Source: Euprymna scolopes
Taxonomy: Eukaryota; Mollusca; Cephalopoda; Sepiida; Sepiolidae
Length of the DNA: 20,586 nucleotides
NCBI GenBank assembly: GCA_024364805.1
Contig: CM044495.1
Span: forward strand, 90,716,112-90,736,697
Direction of reading: 5' to 3'
Position numbers and translations under genes: made by a program. Below the pieces are notes generated by a model. It was not told the origin of the DNA and ran no database searches. It was given only the letters and a program-made list of their open reading frames with translations. Within the stretch, counting starts at the first letter, position 1. Each line of letters opens with the position of its first letter. This document shows, piece after piece, positions 9,973 to 18,170 of this stretch.

Positions 9973-12530
9973 TTATATGGGACGGCTCAAGAACTTATTT
10001 ATGTTAGACTTGAAGACAACCATATTGTAGTCAGCAGGAAACGAAGACAATTCCACAGGCGTGCAGTTCTAAGAAAGAAACTTTGTTCATGGAATCTACA
10101 TTTAGGTTTAGGCACAGATAAAGACTGGGGGGAATTATTGATAGTGTTTTCAGCTAGACGAGTGTTTCTTGTGAAAGTTTGGCGAGGGGGGGGCATAGAC
10201 TGAAGCTCAGTCGAACACTTTCCATGAAAATAACGATACATCAAACTCTCAACATCTCTTCTGTGAGATAGAGGTTGCAAGGAAGAGAAAAGGACATCTC
10301 CTACGAGGCTACGAAGTCTATTTTGAACTCTATCAAGGCAGGACAAGTCCTTTCTAGCAGCTCCTGCCCAGATGTGGCAACAGTACTCCATCCTTGGACG
10401 TAGAGAATTGCATCAGCAGTGATCTATCTACTGGATCGATAGAAAGATCCCACCATTTTTTTCCAGCGGCCTTGGCAACAGACTTGATGTACGTGTTCCA
10501 TTTAAGATCAGTAATGGCCAATCCCAGAAGCTTGTCAAAACTTGAGGCCTCCTGAAGACGAGAGCTATTCATTTCAATTGATGCCAGATGTGGATCAGAA
10601 TGTTGATGTAAAGAGAGAAGCTTGATTTAAGATCATTAATGTAGATCAGGAAAAGAGTTGGGCCCAGGATGGACCCCAGAGGGACACCAGCATTAATACT
10701 GTGAGCTTCTGATTTTTGCCCTACTACTCTTATGAACCTATCAGAAAGAAATAATTTAATAATTGAGAAGACATTTCCAGCTATATCATAGCTAGAGATC
10801 TTGTGAAGTAAACCTTTATGCCATACCCTATCAAAGGCCTTAGAAATGTCAAGAGCAATTGCCCTAGAAAGGTTGCCTTCGTCGAGAGATTTGATAATCC
10901 CATGAGATGTAACTGTAAGCACATCTGCTGTAGATCTATCAGAACGGAAACCATATTGAGTGTCACTAAGGTTATTTTCACTGAGATGGTTGATTACTTC
11001 TGTATTTAACAGATTCCAGCAACTTACTCATGATGCACAGGAGACTTATTGGCTAGTACTGAGAGGGGGGATGAGCGATCACCTGAATTCTTAAATACAG
11101 GGCATACTGATGAAATTTTCCAGGGTGATGGGAAGCTATTCTCCTAAAGACAACGTTTAAACAGTTTTGTAAGTATGGGCGCTAGTTCTGGTTGAAGTTT
11201 TTGGAGTACTATAATTAGAATACCGTCAGGGCCAGTTGCTTTACTGGAATCAAGGTTTTTGATTAGCTTGGCACCATCACGTACAGATATATGTATATCA
11301 CATAGCGTGTTTTCTGATACAGGAGGAAATATTGGGGGTTGGCGGCCTTGGTCGCAAAGGGTAGAATTAGCTGTAAAGTTCTTGGCAAAGAGTTTGGCTT
11401 TGTCTGATGCTGACGAGATTACCTCAGGTCCATTGATGATAGTGGGGATAGAGCACACGCTTCTGTTCAGGATTCCGTTTGCTATTTGCCAAAACTGGTG
11501 GGAACCAAGCCGCTGCTCAGCTACTTTGGACTTGACAGATTGAGCATACAACTCTCTTGCATTCTTTATTACTTTCTTACAATGGTTGCTGGCAGTTCTG
11601 AAAGTGGCTTTAGTTTCCATACATCTATTATGTTGGAAGCAGTGGAAAAAGTGATTTCTGTGCGCAATGGCAGCAGCACATTCTGGAGAAAACCATGGCT
11701 GGCTGTTAAGTTCTTGCTGAAACTTTTTGAGGGTATGAGACGGTCTATACCTACAATTAACCATTCCGTCAAGTCTGATACTATAGAGGACACATCCTTT
11801 TTAAACATGGAACGCAGAGGTAGATCTGATATAAATGTACGGAATCTATCCCAGGAGACAAAACAGAAACTGAACATAGTTCAGGGCAAGTTGTGAGAAA
11901 AAGGTTTAGTAGACTCTCATACTGGCCGTCATTGTTGGGCACACTGGTGGGTTCGTGAACAAACTGAGTGAGGTCATAAGCAATGGAGAAATCATGACAG
12001 AACCTCCCCTCATCAGTCTTGTTTGAGTGGGTCAACCATTCGACGTTGTGAACATTGAAGTCTCCACATGAATATTAGCTAAAGGATAAGCAGATAGGGC
12101 ATGGTCAGTTTTCTCAGATATGCTTTTAAAGATAGTAACTCGGCTGTTGTGGGGGCGTAAATATAAATGCAGTAGTGTGAGCTAATGCAAAGCACATATA
12201 GGGTAAGTTAGGATCTTCTCTGGAGATGTCCCTACCACATGGAAAGCCATCTTTAATATAGGCACATATTCCATGCCCATGGCGATCTTGGGGGTCAGAT
12301 TTAGAAGTTAAGTTAGAGTATCCTTTAATTGCGAACTCTTCTAGGGAAATAGCCTGTCCAATGCCAGTTTCGCTTAAAAATAAAAGGTCTGGTTTAGTCT
12401 CCTGTAATTGGGTTTCAACCTCTGGAAGGTTAGAACGTAGACCCCTGATGTTGGAGACATGGTAGTAGGGGTCTACGTTGGAAGTTGGAGAACCAAGTTT
12501 AATCGTGTACTTTTTCTTGAAACTTGTCAT
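9973..12530 (-). pseudogene. ORF2 of the - strand LINE: endonuclease plus reverse transcriptase, broken
   Basis: The start MTSFKKKYTIKL at 12530 is the most plausible. The AP endonuclease follows: NIRGLRSNLPEVETQL, KPDLLFLSETGIG (about 12402-12364), GHGICAYIKDGFPCGR, and GDFNVHNVEWL (about 12063-12030, with a frame change near it). The linker has PWFSPECAAAIAHRNHFF (about 11697-11644) and SSKATGPDGI (about 11247-11218). The RT has AIALDISKAFDRVWHKGLL (10862-10806) and GVPLGSILGPTLFLIYINDL (about 10690-10630). The YADDT catalytic motif that should follow is missing: the sequence passes quickly into GLAITDLKWNTYIKSVAK of the thumb, so an internal deletion removed the active site. The C-terminus carries MEYCCHIWAGA (10391-10359) and LQPLSHRRDVESL and ends at a TAA at 9973-9975. 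Several frame changes are present; inactive. Confidence 0.85.
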
Positions 12531-12717
12531 GATGGAATTTTGGAATTTGTGGACTAGGTCGTAAGATTTACCTAGAGCAGGAAAGAGAGGGGAAACTAAG
12601 AGAAAAAGAAACGAAGAATTATTTTTATTGTAGAACATAAGGTAAAACCGTAACAATTACCCACTAATATGGCATCAAGAGGCCCCACCAGAAGCTACTG
12701 CATGGTCCAGAATCCAT

Positions 12718-13039
12718 TCAGCAAATGGCAATACAGCAGCCCCAGTACTTTGCACCTGCTGATAGGACAGCCTCCTTAGTGGTTAATCCAATTAGGCGGA
12801 TAACGTCAGCCCAGATAAAACGTTTACCTCCAGCACCCTTACTAGTGACATGGCTACAAGGATAGACATAGAAACAGAAAATTTCCGCCATCTCTGCCAA
12901 CTGTTCACGCAAAATACTGCCAACCTAGAAAACAGCTTTTTCTTCTCCCTTTGTCAGAAAAATCACTCATTAAAAAATGAGGACTGAGGGACAAATAAGG
13001 AGAAGCGAGAGTAACAGGAGCTACTGATAACGCATCCAT
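12718..13039 (-). pseudogene. ORF1 of the - strand LINE
   Basis: A small ORF1 of about 110-120 residues lies upstream of ORF2. It starts MDALSVAPVTLASP at 13039. After one in-frame stop it continues in another frame as REQLAEMAEIFCFYVYPC, KRFIWADVIRLIGLT and EAVLSAGAKYWG, ending at 12718. The IWADVIRLIGLT...EAVLSAGA core resembles short ORF1 proteins I associate with this LINE group. Its role there (RNA binding or an RNP component) is not shown by the sequence. Its position and strand fit the element. Confidence 0.6.
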
Positions 13040-13040
13040 A

Positions 13041-13058
13041 ATGTGTTTTCTACTCTCC

Positions 13059-13089
<31 letters not shown>

Positions 13090-13718
13090 TTCTACTTAAC
13101 AAAAGTCCAATGGACGTGTTTAAGGGAAAGTATGGTGATAGATTCCCTTCTCACGAACTAAAAATGAATACAATTACCTAATCTATTTTTGCAATCAACT
13201 TGGTAGATAAATAAACATTTATGGACGAGAAAAAAAGCTAGCATTTAATAAAACAGAAATGCATAAATTAAATACTGAAATAAAATGTAGTTATTAATAT
13301 TTGAATCTAAAAATAAAAAGCATGATTAATATAGAAGTCACTTACTTCAAAAAAACACTTCCATCTCCAAAATGCAAACTGTAGAAAAGAATTTAAGTTT
13401 TAATAACAGCGTTCAAAAGACTTCTTTTTTTTTTTTTTTAAATTAACCGTTAAAAGAAAAGCGTGATTTTATTCTGGACTTTAGCTAGTCACGTTTTAAG
13501 AAACTTGCGATATAAAAGAAAAGCGGAATAGGAGGGGGGGGGTCTTCCGAAAGTTAGTTGAAAACCTCAATACATACACTAATCTATGAGCCGCCATTTT
13601 TGAAATTTTCAAGGCATAATTGGCTTAATTATGGGAATACATCCATTTTATTTTTGAACCATAAAGAAATTGTTAATCGGAGATCCTCTTCAAAAATTGA
13701 GATTTGTCAGGTTTACTT
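13041..13718. other. Non-coding right part of the 7.7 kb element
   Basis: AT-rich DNA with an A-rich run (13062-13086), a T run (about 13424-13439) and a G run (about 13534-13542). A copy of the motif GCCGCCATTTTTGAAATTTTC at about 13591-13611 repeats, inverted, the subterminal motif of the terminal repeats. No gene seen. Confidence 0.45.
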
Positions 13719-13875
13719 CTGCAGCAATCTTGAAAACTGGCAGCCATATTGAATTTTCTGATGGCTAATGTTCTTTTCTTAAAATATACGATCTGAACGT
13801 CATTTCTATCAATTTTAGTGCTTGTATCACTAAGTGAAAGGTTCTTATGGAGTATTGAGATAACCTGCCCCACTA
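13719..13875 (-). repeat. Right terminal inverted repeat of the 7.7 kb element
   Basis: Reverse complement of the left arm with differences: TAGTGGGGCAG at the end, CTTTCACTTAGTGATACAAG and CACTAAAATTG (13840-13810), then GAAAAGAACATTAGCCA, ATGGCTGCCA and TTTTCAAGAT (to about 13719). It is about 10 bp longer than the left arm between the terminal and the CTTTCACT blocks. Confidence 0.8.
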
Positions 13876-14378
13876 CAGCCTGTCTATATCTGCAGCTCCG
13901 AATGCAAAACCTTATTTGGGAAAAACAACTCAAAACATTCAGTCTACGAATTGACCCAAAAAATACTTTTCACAAATCGAACATCTCCAAATTCCCTTCA
14001 TAGACAAGGGAAAGAAATTCTACTAGACATGACTAAAGACAAAACCAATACAGTAATATTCCATGCAGAATTCCGAAACAAGAATCAATCATTTTAATTA
14101 CCTACTTATACACACAGATGGCTCAAAGAGTCAAAATAAAATAGGCAGTGCTACCATATCCTATGACACTAAGCAAAAAGACTAATAAATACAGCATCAA
14201 TTGGCAAAATTACTGCTATTGAATTGCCACTCAACCAAATCACAAAGTAAACAAAAAAAATTGTATTCAGATTCTCTAGCTGCCTTAAAAGCACTAAAAA
14301 CAAAAGAATCTCTAACCATTCAAGTACTAAAGACATCAGCTCTGACATTTCTGAATTTTTGAGATGAGAATTGGTTAT
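13876..14378 (+). mobile_element. Piece C of backbone I/Nimb-type LINE: RNase H region (decayed)
   Basis: Resumes exactly where piece B stops; its first three bases are the right CAG copy. After a linker (KEIL LDMTKDKTNTVIFHAEF, about 14009-14070) it holds an RNase H domain: HTDGSKSQNKIGSATISYD (14110-14166), with the first catalytic Asp in TDGS, then INTASI and ITAIELPLNQIT, then YSDSLAALKALKTKES (about 14264-14311), with a second catalytic Asp in SDS. An ISSDISEFLR-like end (about 14330-14361) abuts the Penelope-like insert. Stops and frame changes break it. The presence of RNase H supports placement in the I group rather than in CR1. Confidence 0.85.
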
Positions 14379-14480
14379 TTGTATTACTTATTGGACTACT
14401 GTTCTCATTTTGAGTGATTTTTCACGTTTCGGTCCATATAACCTCCGACCTTCAGGTGTATCTTGTTGAACTCGGGAATT
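14379..14480 (+). repeat. Left inverted end of the Penelope-like element
   Basis: Shares TTGTATTA, GGACTAC, TTGAGTG, TTTTCACGTTTC, ATATAACCTCCGACCTTC and TGTATCTTGT with the reverse complement of 16281-16389. These resemble the pseudo-LTRs of Penelope-like elements. About 100 bp are alignable. Confidence 0.8.
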
Positions 14481-14593
14481 TGGACAGAATTTTGAGCGGA
14501 ACCCTTTATTTACTTCACGGGGGTAGCATGCTCTTGTTCCATCAGCCATGACTGGATAGAGGTCCTAAGTAATTCACAAATGTATATTTCGGT

Positions 14594-14687
14594 CGCCCAT
14601 ACTGAGGATTGAACCTTCAACCTTCAGGAGAATATCACTTTTTACAATTGATTTCTCCATTACTCTAACCACTGCACCATGGGTCCT
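14594..14687 (-). repeat. tRNA-like sequence (tRNA fossil or head of a SINE)
   Basis: Read on the - strand, TGGTGCAGTGG (14679-14669) matches an RNA polymerase III A box and GGTTCAATCC (14615-14606) matches a B box. The outer CCCAT (14683-14679) and ATGGG can pair as an acceptor-like stem. The space between the boxes is longer than in a normal tRNA and I cannot fold a clean anticodon arm, so it is not a working tRNA. The sequence leading away from it (14480-14590) may be a SINE body. It lies between the left inverted end and the coding part of the Penelope-like element. Confidence 0.55.
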
Positions 14688-14699
14688 TGCGGACAATTC

Positions 14700-14880
14700 T
14701 AGTACAAATTTTTTAGGAGCCTTAAACCTATTTTTATTATAGTTGTAAATATCACTATTTATTACTAATTATTACTATATATTAATGTATATCTATCTCT
14801 ATACTTATTACTTGTATATATTATCTATTATTTATAATACTAGTTCCCATATTGTATTAAATTCTATACTAGGTTCATTT
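14700..14880. other. AT-rich 3' flank of the PLE coding region
   Basis: Mostly TAT and ATTA runs between the tRNA-like sequence and the endonuclease remnant. No signal recognised. Confidence 0.4.
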
Positions 14881-15238
14881 AGCAGTTGGTTATTCCTCAG
14901 TATATGTGCTGCTTCTTTGAGTTGAGCACCGTTCCTCTCTGTCTATAATTTTTAGTTTGTCCTATAATGGTAGATGGTTTCCCTTTTCTTTCCAGATATG
15001 GTCAGCTATACCTGACTTTTCAGTCTCTCCACATACGGCTTTTCAGTGTTCCTCTAACCATACTTTCAATGGACAACATGTTTCATCTCTGTAGTTTTCC
15101 ACATTTAAATGGGATTTCATATACAGTCATGATTTTTTTCTGTAGGAGGCTGGACTCTTACAAGCTGTTTCCAGAGAGTTGAATTACTCCTGAATATTGT
15201 CTTGATGTCATATGGATTACATATTCGTTGAAGTTTTT

Positions 15239-16124
15239 TCAGACAAGCCCTTCATATATCATATACAAACTGTGGCGAGTTTCTGAGTGGTGTCCTTTTG
15301 TTTGGTCCAGATTTCTTGAAGCTGATGTCATGCTCTCTGGATAATTTCGGTGAAGGGTTTCTTTTAAACTGTCCATCTCCTCTTGATATGCACTGATGTT
15401 ACTACATATTGCTTTTGCTCGGTGTTGTAGGCAACGCACGATTCTTTTCTTTACAGTATATGGATGGTGGGAGTTTAGATACTGTCCGGTGAAACTTGGC
15501 TTTCGGTATACAGATGACATAAACCCCTGACCTGTGCAAGTTATTAGCACATCTAGGAACGATAATTTATTTTCTTTTTCCATTGTGAACTGTATAGTTG
15601 GACGGATCTAGTTCACATGGTCTAGTAATGTTTTAACATCTTCCTGATGGGGCCAGAGTATGAATGTGTCATCTACATATCGCAACCACATTGTTGGCTT
15701 TACTGGTGTTGATTCTAATGGCATTTCCTCAAAGTATTCCATGTATGCATTGGCCAGTACAGGGGACAATGGTGATCCCATTGCCAGACCTTCTTCCTGC
15801 CGATGTATATCAGATCCCATCACGAAGTATGTAGTTTCTACACAGAAGGTCAACATCTCCATTATTTTGTCAATTGAGATGCAAGTGCGATCTTTGAGTG
15901 AGACATCCGATGTCAGCTTATCCGGTACCGCTGTCAGTCTCATCGGTGAGTACTTTCGTGAACAGACTCACTACATCTATAATCACCATCTGGTTAGAAT
16001 GAATGGGAGCATTGCTTATTATTTCCACAAAGTGAACTGAGTTCTTGACGTATGATGGAGATTTGCCGATGATTGGATTGGTCATATCTACCAGAAATCT
16101 GCTCAATGGATGGCATGCTGACAA
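15239..16124 (-). pseudogene. Reverse transcriptase region of the Penelope-like element
   Basis: The core of the PLE protein, in at least three - strand frames. A fingers segment (FLVDMTNPIIGKSPSYVK, then IIDVVSLFTKV) is followed by the palm with RQEEGLAMGSPLSPVLAN and the catalytic RYVDDTF, then the thumb region with KLSFLDVLI and SVYRKPSFTGQYL. The spacing and order are those of Penelope RTs, which lead into a GIY-YIG endonuclease. It is broken and not functional. Open + strand frames across the same stretch are antisense shadows. Confidence 0.85.
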
Positions 16125-16280
16125 TGGGTCTTAATGGAATATCATCCTTGTGAATCTTAGGTAGGCTGCATAGGTGTGGTAGCTAGCTATAATGTTGTAC
16201 TAGTTGTCTGTATTTTGCAGGTGGTATAAGGTCCTTGTTCTTACTGAGGATCTGTGACGGCTTCTTTTCCATTTTCAGGG

Positions 16281-16389
16281 TCGGATTCCAGAGTTCGACA
16301 AGATACATCTGAAGAAGGTCGGAGGTTATATCAACTGAAACGTGAAAATCACACTCAAGATGAAACGTAGTCCGATGAATAATAATACA
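16281..16389 (-). repeat. Right inverted end of the Penelope-like element
   Basis: Inverted partner of 14379-14480, about 75-80% alike by eye. The + strand here contains GATGAAACGTAGTCCGATGA. It has GAAAC, GTC and GATGA pieces reminiscent of the hammerhead ribozymes found in PLE ends, but I cannot form a full fold. Confidence 0.78.
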
Positions 16390-16965
16390 AACATCGGCTC
16401 ATAAAGAAATAATCCTATGTTGAACAGTCGTATTAGGCTTAATGGAAATAAGAGTTGACAAAGAAGCAAGAGATGCAAAGGGAAAAATCTCTAACAAAAT
16501 ACATGGACTTTAAATCCCAAATAAAAAAAAATAAAAAAAATGATCGCTAACAGATGTCAAGAAAAATTGAATCCATGTGTAAATAATAAACCACAAAATA
16601 TTAACCAAATTATTGGAGAATGGTACAAAATCAACCTTAACAGTAAAGTATATTAAACCAATTACATATAGGCCACACACGTTTAACACATTTGTACTTA
16701 ATGGAAGGTACCAAAACCTAGTATGCCAGAAATTTACCATTAAACATGTATTACTGGAGTATACGAAAGAAATACTTTCATAAATCCAACCTTAAAAATC
16801 TCAAAATAGAACCATCCAAAATAACAGTAATAAACTCATTCAAGAAAATATAAACCAACCTTCAAAACTTGGTACACACAATAACACTAAAAAATTTCAC
16901 AAAATAAGCAGAACCTTAAATGACCATAAAAAGGTTGATAGGTTATTAAGCACAAACAAACAAGC
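16390..16965 (+). mobile_element. Piece D of backbone I/Nimb-type LINE: C-terminal tail and 3' end (decayed)
   Basis: Continues piece C past the PLE. HKEIILC (about 16398-16420) matches the strand after the RNase H core. VDKEARDAKGKISNKIHG (about 16456-16509) is the GNE-ADxEAR region. IIGEWYK, a LHIGHTRLTHLYLMEGT-like stretch (about 16660-16707) and a LKNLKIEPSKITVINSF tail (about 16790-16840) are typical of the I-clade C-terminus. The 3' UTR appears to end in the A/C-rich AAGCACAAACAAACAAG near 16965, where Ty3/gypsy-like sequence starts. Many stops. Confidence 0.8.
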
Positions 16966-18170
16966 AGTGACTGAACAACATTATGCCAACATAGAGCAGG
17001 AGCTCCTTGCAGTTGATTTGTCTGTGAATGCTTCAGGACTTGCATGTATGGAAGCACTTTCTAGGTGGGAAGTGATCATAAGCCTCTGAAATGAGCAACT
17101 GAAAAATCTAGTTGCAGTTCTGCCTTTCTAGCACATGCAAGAGTATAATCACCCTGGAAAAGATGTGGCATTGATGGATTTTCAAGCTTTACATAAGAAA
17201 GCTAAAGAAGCCATTGACTTGGATTTGAAGGTGGATTTTGTTCACTTGTCAACCCTAAAACTAGCTCAGTTATGCCAAGCAACAAATGAGGATCCCACAC
17301 TATGCAAACTGAGGGGCGATATTCTAAGAGGTTGTCCCAACATGATCAGGGAAGTAAACGCAAATATGCAACCGTATTGACTTTATTCGGACTATTACCC
17401 ATTTAAAATGGAACTCATTGAAATCAAACTGGAATAATAATACCTAAATCCATGCGACACAAGCTTTTATAAAAGATCCGTTATAGACATCAAGGGATGG
17501 AGAAATGTAAGCTTGGAAAAAAAAGTGTATTTTGACACATTAAGACATGGGATTCATTCTGTCAGCAGCATCAAAAAGCTTGGTGCAGAACTATTGCATG
17601 AAATTCTACTGGGGGCCATGGACAGCTCTGCTAGATCATGCCATTCCATCACCAGATGAACTTTTATTATAAAGGAAGCCATCCCAATCAAATGCACCAA
17701 CCAAAACAAAGATAAAATGACATGATTGTATCAGCAGCAAACAAATAAATCAAAAGATGTATCATAATCAACAAAAGATCTTCCCAAAATGCAGACGAAA
17801 ACCTGTGCATATTTTTAATAAAGAAACAGGTGAGTGATTTCCTGCACTTGTCACACAATTGAGCTAAGAACCAAGGTCATACATAGAGATCCCTTCTGGA
17901 AAAACTCATCAAAATCGACAGCACCTTAGGTTAGACCCATCCAGAGCCACAGCTAGTTCTGAGGTACATCCAACTGAAATTCTTCAGGAGTCCACCAAAA
18001 ACTGTAAAAATAAACAACGAACAAAAGCAAGTCATTTTTAAAACAAGCAGTTCTCAGAGTACCAGTCACAAACACCTACAACAATCATACAACAAATCAA
18101 ACAACCAGATCTGGACATCTCATGATCTCATCATACAACCCAAAAGGTTTACAGATGGAACAGTCACAAA
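16966..18170 (+). mobile_element. Ty3/gypsy LTR retrotransposon pol fossil, no LTRs seen
   Basis: A fossil of the 3' part of a Ty3/gypsy pol. It shows the RNase H end (TEQHYANIEQELLAVD near 16970), the RNase H to integrase spacer (about 17135-17380), traces of the integrase zinc-binding region (about 17400-17600) and the basic post-integrase region (about 17750-18170). Gag, protease, most RT, most of the integrase core and both LTRs are not visible. It is broken at many points (of the order of ten) and is clearly old. It begins directly at the 3' end of the backbone LINE. Confidence 0.75.

Larger units (their letters stand above)
9843..13040 (-). mobile_element. Nearly full-length CR1-group (Daphne-like) LINE
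   Basis: A non-LTR retrotransposon with ORF1, endonuclease and RT, lying within the 7.7 kb element and therefore younger than it. The 3' end is marked by TGCCTGTGTAAAAAAAA read on the - strand (about 9858-9843). The 5' end is taken near the ORF1 start at 13039; the A-rich run at 13062-13086 lies just outside. I found no clear target-site duplication. It is less decayed than the backbone LINE: single frames stay open for up to about 200 codons. It belongs to the same broad clade as the fragment at 1844-2975 but is not a close copy, and it lies in the opposite orientation. Confidence 0.83.
6188..13875 (-). mobile_element. 7.7 kb element with terminal inverted repeats, carrying a PIN-like-family gene
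   Basis: A DNA-transposon-like unit inserted in the backbone LINE. Its ends are TAGTGGGACAG (6188-6198) and, inverted, TAGTGGGGCAG (13865-13875). Imperfect inverted repeats continue inward for about 145-155 bp. A 3-bp CAG direct repeat flanks it. Strand is given by its only own gene, about 6586-9039. The right half is mostly a later LINE (about 9843-13040); without it the element would be about 4.5 kb. I recognise no transposase. Three-bp duplications are known in PIF/Harbinger (usually TWA) and some CACTA-type elements, but neither the TAGTGGG end nor the CAG target fits them clearly. It could be a non-autonomous element that captured the gene, or a transposon class in which this gene is central. 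Confidence 0.78.
14379..16389 (-). mobile_element. Penelope-like element (PLE), decayed
   Basis: A retroelement whose RT is related to telomerase. On the - strand it holds, in order, the N-terminal LPKIHKDDIPLRPIVS-type segment (about 16170-16120), the palm with GLAMGSPLSPVLANAYMEYF and LRYVDDTFILW (both within 15780-15655), a FLDVLI segment (about 15560), the KPSFTGQYLNSHHPY region, and a GIY-YIG endonuclease remnant beginning TVYEIPFKCGKL (about 15130-15093) with EAAHILRNNQLL (about 14918-14885). Similar sequences at its two ends are inverted, not direct. It has several breaks but looks nearly complete in parts. It sits inside the backbone LINE's RNase H region, so it is younger than that LINE. 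Confidence 0.85.

Noticed and set aside
11259-11896. + strand open frames of 94 and 136 codons
   Set aside because: Antisense to the endonuclease-RT linker of the - strand LINE, which carries clear family motifs.
6188-13875. Assigning the inverted-repeat element to CACTA/EnSpm or PIF/Harbinger
   Set aside because: CACTA elements begin CACTA and end TAGTG; here the polarity is reversed. Harbinger targets are usually TWA, not CAG. No matching transposase is seen.
14594-14687. Functional tRNA gene
   Set aside because: A and B boxes are present but the spacing is too long and no clean anticodon arm forms; called tRNA-like only.
15660-16040. + strand open frame of 126 codons
   Set aside because: Antisense to the Penelope-like RT, including its catalytic YVDD.
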